The notes under the pieces: generated by a model
Databases searched by the model: none
Told to the model about the DNA's origin: nothing
The model's input: the letters and a program-made list of their open reading frames with translations, nothing else
Source: Acidovorax sp. MR-S7
GTDB taxonomy: Bacteria; Pseudomonadota; Gammaproteobacteria; Burkholderiales; Burkholderiaceae_C
Length of the DNA stretch: 64,000 bases
Assembly: GCF_000400995.2 (NCBI RefSeq)
Contig: NZ_DF238897.1
Coordinates: 278,435 to 342,434, forward strand
Direction: 5' to 3'
In this document: piece by piece, positions 55,102-64,000 of the stretch
Numbering within the stretch: position 1 is the stretch's first letter
Layout of the letters: each line of letters begins with the position of its first letter
Translations under genes and position numbers: made by a program

Positions 55102-57059
55102 AGATGCGCAAGGAACTGTGGTTCGGCTTTTCCATCATGGCGATGGTCGTGGCCAGCGTGATCTGGCTGCTGCTCTCGGTGGACACCATCACGCACGGCC
55201 ACCTCGGCCTGCTGATGCTGTCGCTCGTGGTGGTGGCCATCATGCTGGGCTTTCCCACGGCGTTCACGCTGATGGGCATGGGCATGATCTTCACGTGGCT
55301 GGCCTACGACCGGGACACCACGCGCACGCTCGACCTGATGGTGCAGGCGGCCTACAAGAGCATGGCCAACGACGTGCTCATCGCCATTCCGCTCTTCGTC
55401 TTCATGGGCTACCTCGTGGAGCGCGCCAACCTCATCGAGAAGCTCTTCAAGAGCATGCACCTGGCGATGGCGCGCATCCCCGGCTCGCTGGCGGTGGCCA
55501 CGCTGGCCACCTGCACCATCTTCGCCACGGCCACCGGCATCGTGGGCGCGGTGGTCACGCTCATGGGGCTGCTGGCCCTGCCGGCCATGCTGCGCGCGGG
55601 CTACAGCACGCCCATGGCGGCGGGCGCCATCACCGCCGGCGGCTGCCTGGGCATCCTGCTGCCGCCCTCGGTGCTGCTGATCCTCTACGGCGCCACGGCG
55701 GGCGTGTCGGTGGTGCAGCTCTATGCGGGCGCCTTCTTCCCCGGCCTGATGCTGGCGGGGCTGTACTTCGGCTACGTGATCCTCATGGCCAAGCTCAAGC
55801 CGGCCTGGGCGCCGCCGCTGTCGATGGCCGAGCGCCAGGTGGCCCTGCCGCCGCAGACGCTCGCGCTGCCGGCCCAGGGTGGGCAGTACGCGCCCTGGCG
55901 CCTGCTCGACGCGCTCAAGGGCAAGCGCAACGCCAGCGTGCCCCTCGCCTACGTGCTGCGCCAGCTCGTCCTCGTGGTGCTGCCGGGGCTGCTGTTCGTG
56001 CTGCTGGCCACCAGCACCTGGAACGCCGTGACCACGGTGCCGCCCGAGGAGCACTACGATATCCAGCCCATCGGCTTCTCCGACGGCGGCTCGTCCTCGT
56101 CCGGCACGGGCCTGCAGGAACCGCCCTCGGAGGGCGGCGGCCTGGAAGAACCGCCGCTGCAGGAGCTGGGCGGCCTGCAGGAGCCCCCCGGCGCGGAAGC
56201 CGCCCTGGCCGAGCCGCCCGGCACCGAGCCCGCAGGCGCGGTGGCGCCACTGCCCGCAGCGGCGGACGCGCAGCCCTCCGGCGCCGCACCGGCCGCCACG
56301 ACGCAGCCCGCGCCCACGTGGTGGTGGATAGGCTTCGCGCTGCTGGGCACGGCGACGGCGGGCTTCTACCTGTTCCTGAGCTTCGCGCGGCTGGAAATCT
56401 TCAAGATGCTGCTGGGCTCGTTCTTCCCGCTGCTGGTGCTGATCCTGGCGGTGCTGGGCTCCATCGTCTTCGGCCTGGCCACGCCCACCGAGGCGGCGGC
56501 CATGGGCGCCTTCGGCGGCTTCATGCTCGCGGCCGCCTACAAGCGGCTGACCTTCAACGTGGTCAGCGAATCGGTCTACCTCACGGCCAAGACCTCGGCC
56601 ATGGTGTGCTGGCTGTTCGTGGGCTCGGCCATCTTCTCGGCCGCGTTCGCGCTGCTGGGCGGGCAGGAGCTGATCGAGAAGTGGGTGCTGTCCATGAACC
56701 TGACCAAGGTGGAGTTCATGGTGCTGTCGCAGGTGGTGATCTTCCTGCTGGGCTGGCCGCTGGAGTGGACGGAGATCATCGTGATCTTCATGCCCATCTT
56801 CATCCCGTTGCTCAACCACTTCGGGGTGGACCCGCTGTTCTTCGGCCTGCTGGTGGCGCTGAACCTGCAGACGGCCTTCCTGTCGCCGCCGGTGGCCATG
56901 TCGGCCTTCTACCTGAAGGGCGTGGCGCCGCCGCACGTCACGCTGAACCAGATCTTCCTGGGGATGATCCCCTTCATGGGAATCCAGATCCTGGCCATCG
57001 TGCTGCTCTACCTGTGGCCCGGCATCGGCATGTGGCTGCCCGAGCTGCTCTACAAGTAG
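55098..57059 (+). CDS. TRAP transporter large permease subunit (DctM family) with Pro/Glu-rich insert
   Basis: A 653-residue Na+-driven permease, longer than the usual 425-450. The N-terminal DctM half is recognisable in 'AYKSMANDVLIAIPLFVFMG', 'IPGSLAVATLATCTIFATAT', GILLPPSVLLILYG, and the C-terminal half in 'GLATPTEAAAMGAFGGFMLA', 'GWPLEWTEIIVIFMPIFIPL' and 'PLFFGLLVALNLQTAFLSPP'. Between the halves, residues about 315-405 form a hydrophilic insert with repeated LQEPP / LEEPP units and a Pro/Ala tail, set between two extra transmembrane helices. The DctP-Q-M order is complete. The insert is not needed for the transport fold I know. Confidence 0.92.
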   Translation: MKMRKELWFGFSIMAMVVASVIWLLLSVDTITHGHLGLLMLSLVVVAIMLGFPTAFTLMGMGMIFTWLAYDRDTTRTLDLMVQAAYKSMANDVLIAIPLFVFMGYLVERANLIEKLFKSMHLAMARIPGSLAVATLATCTIFATATGIVGAVVTLMGLLALPAMLRAGYSTPMAAGAITAGGCLGILLPPSVLLILYGATAGVSVVQLYAGAFFPGLMLAGLYFGYVILMAKLKPAWAPPLSMAERQVALPPQTLALPAQGGQYAPWRLLDALKGKRNASVPLAYVLRQLVLVVLPGLLFVLLATSTWNAVTTVPPEEHYDIQPIGFSDGGSSSSGTGLQEPPSEGGGLEEPPLQELGGLQEPPGAEAALAEPPGTEPAGAVAPLPAAADAQPSGAAPAATTQPAPTWWWIGFALLGTATAGFYLFLSFARLEIFKMLLGSFFPLLVLILAVLGSIVFGLATPTEAAAMGAFGGFMLAAAYKRLTFNVVSESVYLTAKTSAMVCWLFVGSAIFSAAFALLGGQELIEKWVLSMNLTKVEFMVLSQVVIFLLGWPLEWTEIIVIFMPIFIPLLNHFGVDPLFFGLLVALNLQTAFLSPPVAMSAFYLKGVAPPHVTLNQIFLGMIPFMGIQILAIVLLYLWPGIGMWLPELLYK

Positions 57060-57065
57060 GCATCG

Positions 57066-57112
57066 AAAAGGCTGCCGGCGCTTGTCCATCAAGCGCCAGC
57101 AGCTCTTTTTTC
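57066..57112. repeat. Comamonad hairpin repeat, copy 17 (forward)
   Basis: GGCTGCCGGCGCTTGTCC, loop, AAGCGCCAGCAGCTCTTTTT. With its T-run it serves as a terminator after dctM. Confidence 0.8.
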
Positions 57113-57119
57113 AGGAGCA

Positions 57120-58967
57120 TCAGTCGCCCATCACCACGCCTTCGCGGCGGGGGTCCGCGCCGCCCAGCCACATGGGCTTGCCGTGCACGTCGGCACGCGT
57201 GATGGCCTGCAGGCCGCTGGGCATCTCCATCTCGCGCACCCCGGTGCCGCGCGCACGCAGGCTCTCGATGGTGGTGGAGGTGAAGCGCTTGTCCTCCAGC
57301 AGCGTGGGGCCGCCCACGGTGCCGAAGTTGGGCAGGTTGATCGCCTGCTGTGGTGTCAGTCCCCAGTGGAAGACGCCGTACAGCGTCTTGGCCGTGTAGT
57401 GGATGATGAGCGCCCCGCCCGGGCTGCCGCCGCTCATGAGCAGCTGGCCCGTGGCCTTGTCGAACACCAGCGTGGGCGACATCGAAGAGCGCGGCCGCTT
57501 GCCGGGCTCCACGCGGTTGGCGATGGGGCGGCCGCTGGCGTCGCGCGGCGCGAAGCTGAAATCGGTGAGCTGGTTGTTCAGCAGGAAGCCCTTGACCATC
57601 TGGCGCGCGCCGAACTGGTCCTCGATGGTGGTGGTCATCGCCACCGCGTTGCCCCGCCCGTCCACCACGCTGATGTGGCTGGTGCCGTACTCCGGCTGCT
57701 GCGGCATGGGCGCATAGGCGGTGCGCGCGCCGCCGGGCGTACCTGGCTGGGCCGCGGGCATGCCCCGGGGACCGATGAGCTTGGCGCGCTCGGCCAGGTA
57801 GGCCGGCTCCAGCAGGCTCATCCAACTGCCGCCGGGGGGGCCGACGAAGTCGGGGTCGGCCACATACTGCGCGCGGTCGGCGAAGGCCAGGCGCGAGGCC
57901 TCGCCGTAGAGGTACAGCCAGTCGGCCGTGGGCAGCGGGCCCAGCGGGTCCTCGGGCCCCTGCGGGCCGTCCTGCAGCGCCATGGCTGTGGCATCGGTGT
58001 TGCGCAGGATGCCGAGGATCTGCGCGATGGCGATCGCCCCCGAGCCGGGCGGCGGGAAGCCGCACAGGCGCAGGCCCTGCGCGCCGATCTGGTAGTCCGT
58101 GCACAGCGCCTCGCGCTGGCGCGGCTGGTAGCGCGCCAGGTCGTCCAGCGAGAGCACCCCCGGGTTGGTGGGGTGGGCGCTCACCTTGTCTACGATGGCC
58201 TGTGCCACGTCGCCCTCCAGCAGGGCCTTGGAGCCGTTGCGCGCGATGGCGCGCAGCACGCCGGCCAGTTCGGGGTTCTTCAGCGTGTGGCCCACGGGCC
58301 AGGGCGCACCCGCGGCGTCGTAGAAATAGGCGCGCGCCGCCGGGTCGCCGGCCAGGTGCTTTTCGTTGGACAGCAGCGCATGCAGCCGGGCGCTGACCTT
58401 GAAGCCGTGTTCAGCCAGATGGATGGCCGGCTCGAACAGCGTGGCCCAGGCCAGCTTGCCATGCGCCTTGTGCGCCTGCTCCAGCATGCGCACGGCACCG
58501 GGCACGCCCACGGCGCGGCCGCCCACCACCGCGTCGCGGAACGGCATAGGCTGGCCCGCGGTGTCGAGGAAGAGGCGTTCCGTGGCGGCAGCGGGAGCGG
58601 TCTCGCGCCCATCGTAGGCTTGTACCTTGGGGCCCGCCGCGTGCAGCAGGAAGGCGCCTCCGCCGATGCCGCTGGACTGCGGCTCCGCCAGCGCCAGCAC
58701 CATCTGCACGGCGATGGCTGCATCCAGTGCCGAGCCGCCGGCGCGCAGCACCTGGTAGCCCGCATCGGTGGCCAGCGGGTTGGCTGCAGCCACGGCGAAG
58801 CGCTCGCTGGCCCAGCCGGGCTTCTCGCTGTAGCCCGATGCGCCCTCCGGCTGGTCGGGCACGCGGTAGTCCAGGCGCTGCGGGCTGGAGCAGGCCGCGA
58901 GCAGCAGTGCCGACAGGCCGGCGGCAAGGGTGGTGGCAAGGCGTGCGTGGCGGGGGCTGCGCGGCAT
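57120..58967 (-). CDS. ggt: Gamma-glutamyltransferase (lipoprotein-type)
   Basis: A 615-residue periplasmic enzyme that transfers or hydrolyses gamma-glutamyl groups of glutathione. It is made as a precursor and cut autocatalytically before Thr429 (EYGTSHISVVDG), which becomes the N-terminal nucleophile of the small subunit. Other family marks are 'VAAANPLATDAGYQVLRAGG', SALDAAIAVQMVLALAEPQS SGIGGGAFLLH, and the oxyanion GGSPGGALIIHY. The leader ends LLLAACSS, so the protein is predicted to be lipid-anchored at Cys26, unlike the soluble E. coli enzyme. A GGAAGGAGA site precedes the ATG. Confidence 0.95.
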   Translation of the reverse strand: MPRSPRHARLATTLAAGLSALLLAACSSPQRLDYRVPDQPEGASGYSEKPGWASERFAVAAANPLATDAGYQVLRAGGSALDAAIAVQMVLALAEPQSSGIGGGAFLLHAAGPKVQAYDGRETAPAAATERLFLDTAGQPMPFRDAVVGGRAVGVPGAVRMLEQAHKAHGKLAWATLFEPAIHLAEHGFKVSARLHALLSNEKHLAGDPAARAYFYDAAGAPWPVGHTLKNPELAGVLRAIARNGSKALLEGDVAQAIVDKVSAHPTNPGVLSLDDLARYQPRQREALCTDYQIGAQGLRLCGFPPPGSGAIAIAQILGILRNTDATAMALQDGPQGPEDPLGPLPTADWLYLYGEASRLAFADRAQYVADPDFVGPPGGSWMSLLEPAYLAERAKLIGPRGMPAAQPGTPGGARTAYAPMPQQPEYGTSHISVVDGRGNAVAMTTTIEDQFGARQMVKGFLLNNQLTDFSFAPRDASGRPIANRVEPGKRPRSSMSPTLVFDKATGQLLMSGGSPGGALIIHYTAKTLYGVFHWGLTPQQAINLPNFGTVGGPTLLEDKRFTSTTIESLRARGTGVREMEMPSGLQAITRADVHGKPMWLGGADPRREGVVMGD

Positions 58968-59203
58968 GGTCGTCTCCTTCCGGGGGCTGCGAGGACCTTA
59001 GGCGCAAACCGAACTCGGCCGTGTCGGACTTCGTCCCGTATGCGCAGCGGGGTTGCCCTGCTGGCGGACGACACGAAAAAAGACAAGAATGGTTACGTTT
59101 TGACATACTGCGCTATCGCCGCTGCGAGGCGGCAATGGCCATGGGAGATTTCCTTTGACGCGCATGACCGCTACGCTGCAGCCCCTTTGCCGGAGCACGG
59201 CCC

Positions 59204-64000
<4,797 letters not shown>

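Overview
The window reads as chromosomal DNA of a betaproteobacterium of the family Comamonadaceae (Acidovorax / Alicycliphilus / Diaphorobacter type). The grounds are very high GC, FlhDC rather than another flagellar master regulator, RpoD with a long Lys/Ala-rich N-terminus, a PpsR/PpsA pair, DctPQM-type TRAP transport, IPTL-CTERM surface proteins, and a short hairpin repeat (AGCGCTT...AAGCGCT next to AGCAGCTATC) at 17 sites. The family call comes from recognising these features, not from a search. I saw no rRNA, tRNA, CRISPR array, transposase or phage gene.

Layout. 0-6 kb: the end of ppc, a pair of FlgO-like lipoproteins, flhDC, bacterioferritin, and ahpC-ahpF with a terminator between them. 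6-10.4 kb: a siderophore module (Fes-like esterase, TonB receptor, divergent AraC regulator). 10.4-16.3 kb: ppsR and ppsA diverge, followed by a two-subunit Na+/solute symporter with an EF-hand-like loop. 16.3-18 kb: a 268-bp nested inverted-repeat element, an unknown protein, an FKBP isomerase and an HxlR regulator. 18-30.5 kb: a two-component system, two tandem IPTL-CTERM proteins sharing a 1.2-kb direct repeat, debris of a second two-component system and of an acetyltransferase, and a 'midcut'-type exosortase-H substrate. 30.6-31.8 kb: a class III CoA transferase.

32-39.3 kb is the most coherent system. PepSY-TM protein, DUF2271 protein (with a DGVTGPT motif that looks like an ApbE flavinylation site), DUF4198 protein, ApbE, a membrane-anchored flavodoxin/FNR-type reductase and a TonB receptor are all co-directional, with Fur-like sites in front. 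I read this as a flavin-based electron path across the inner membrane that reduces a ferric chelate imported by the receptor.

39-64 kb: panE with an AraC regulator; a third IPTL-CTERM gene broken by one TGA; dnaG-rpoD; an acyl-CoA ligase; a MarR/Bcr-type efflux pair; a phospholipase-D-family enzyme; a TRAP transporter whose large permease carries a Pro/Glu-rich insertion; gamma-glutamyltransferase; and a very large hybrid histidine kinase that runs off the right edge.

Three points cut across the window. The hairpin repeat has been captured as coding sequence at least three times. Two unrelated intergenic regions carry the same kind of about 270-bp structured element. Exosortase-H substrates accumulate here although no exosortase gene is present.
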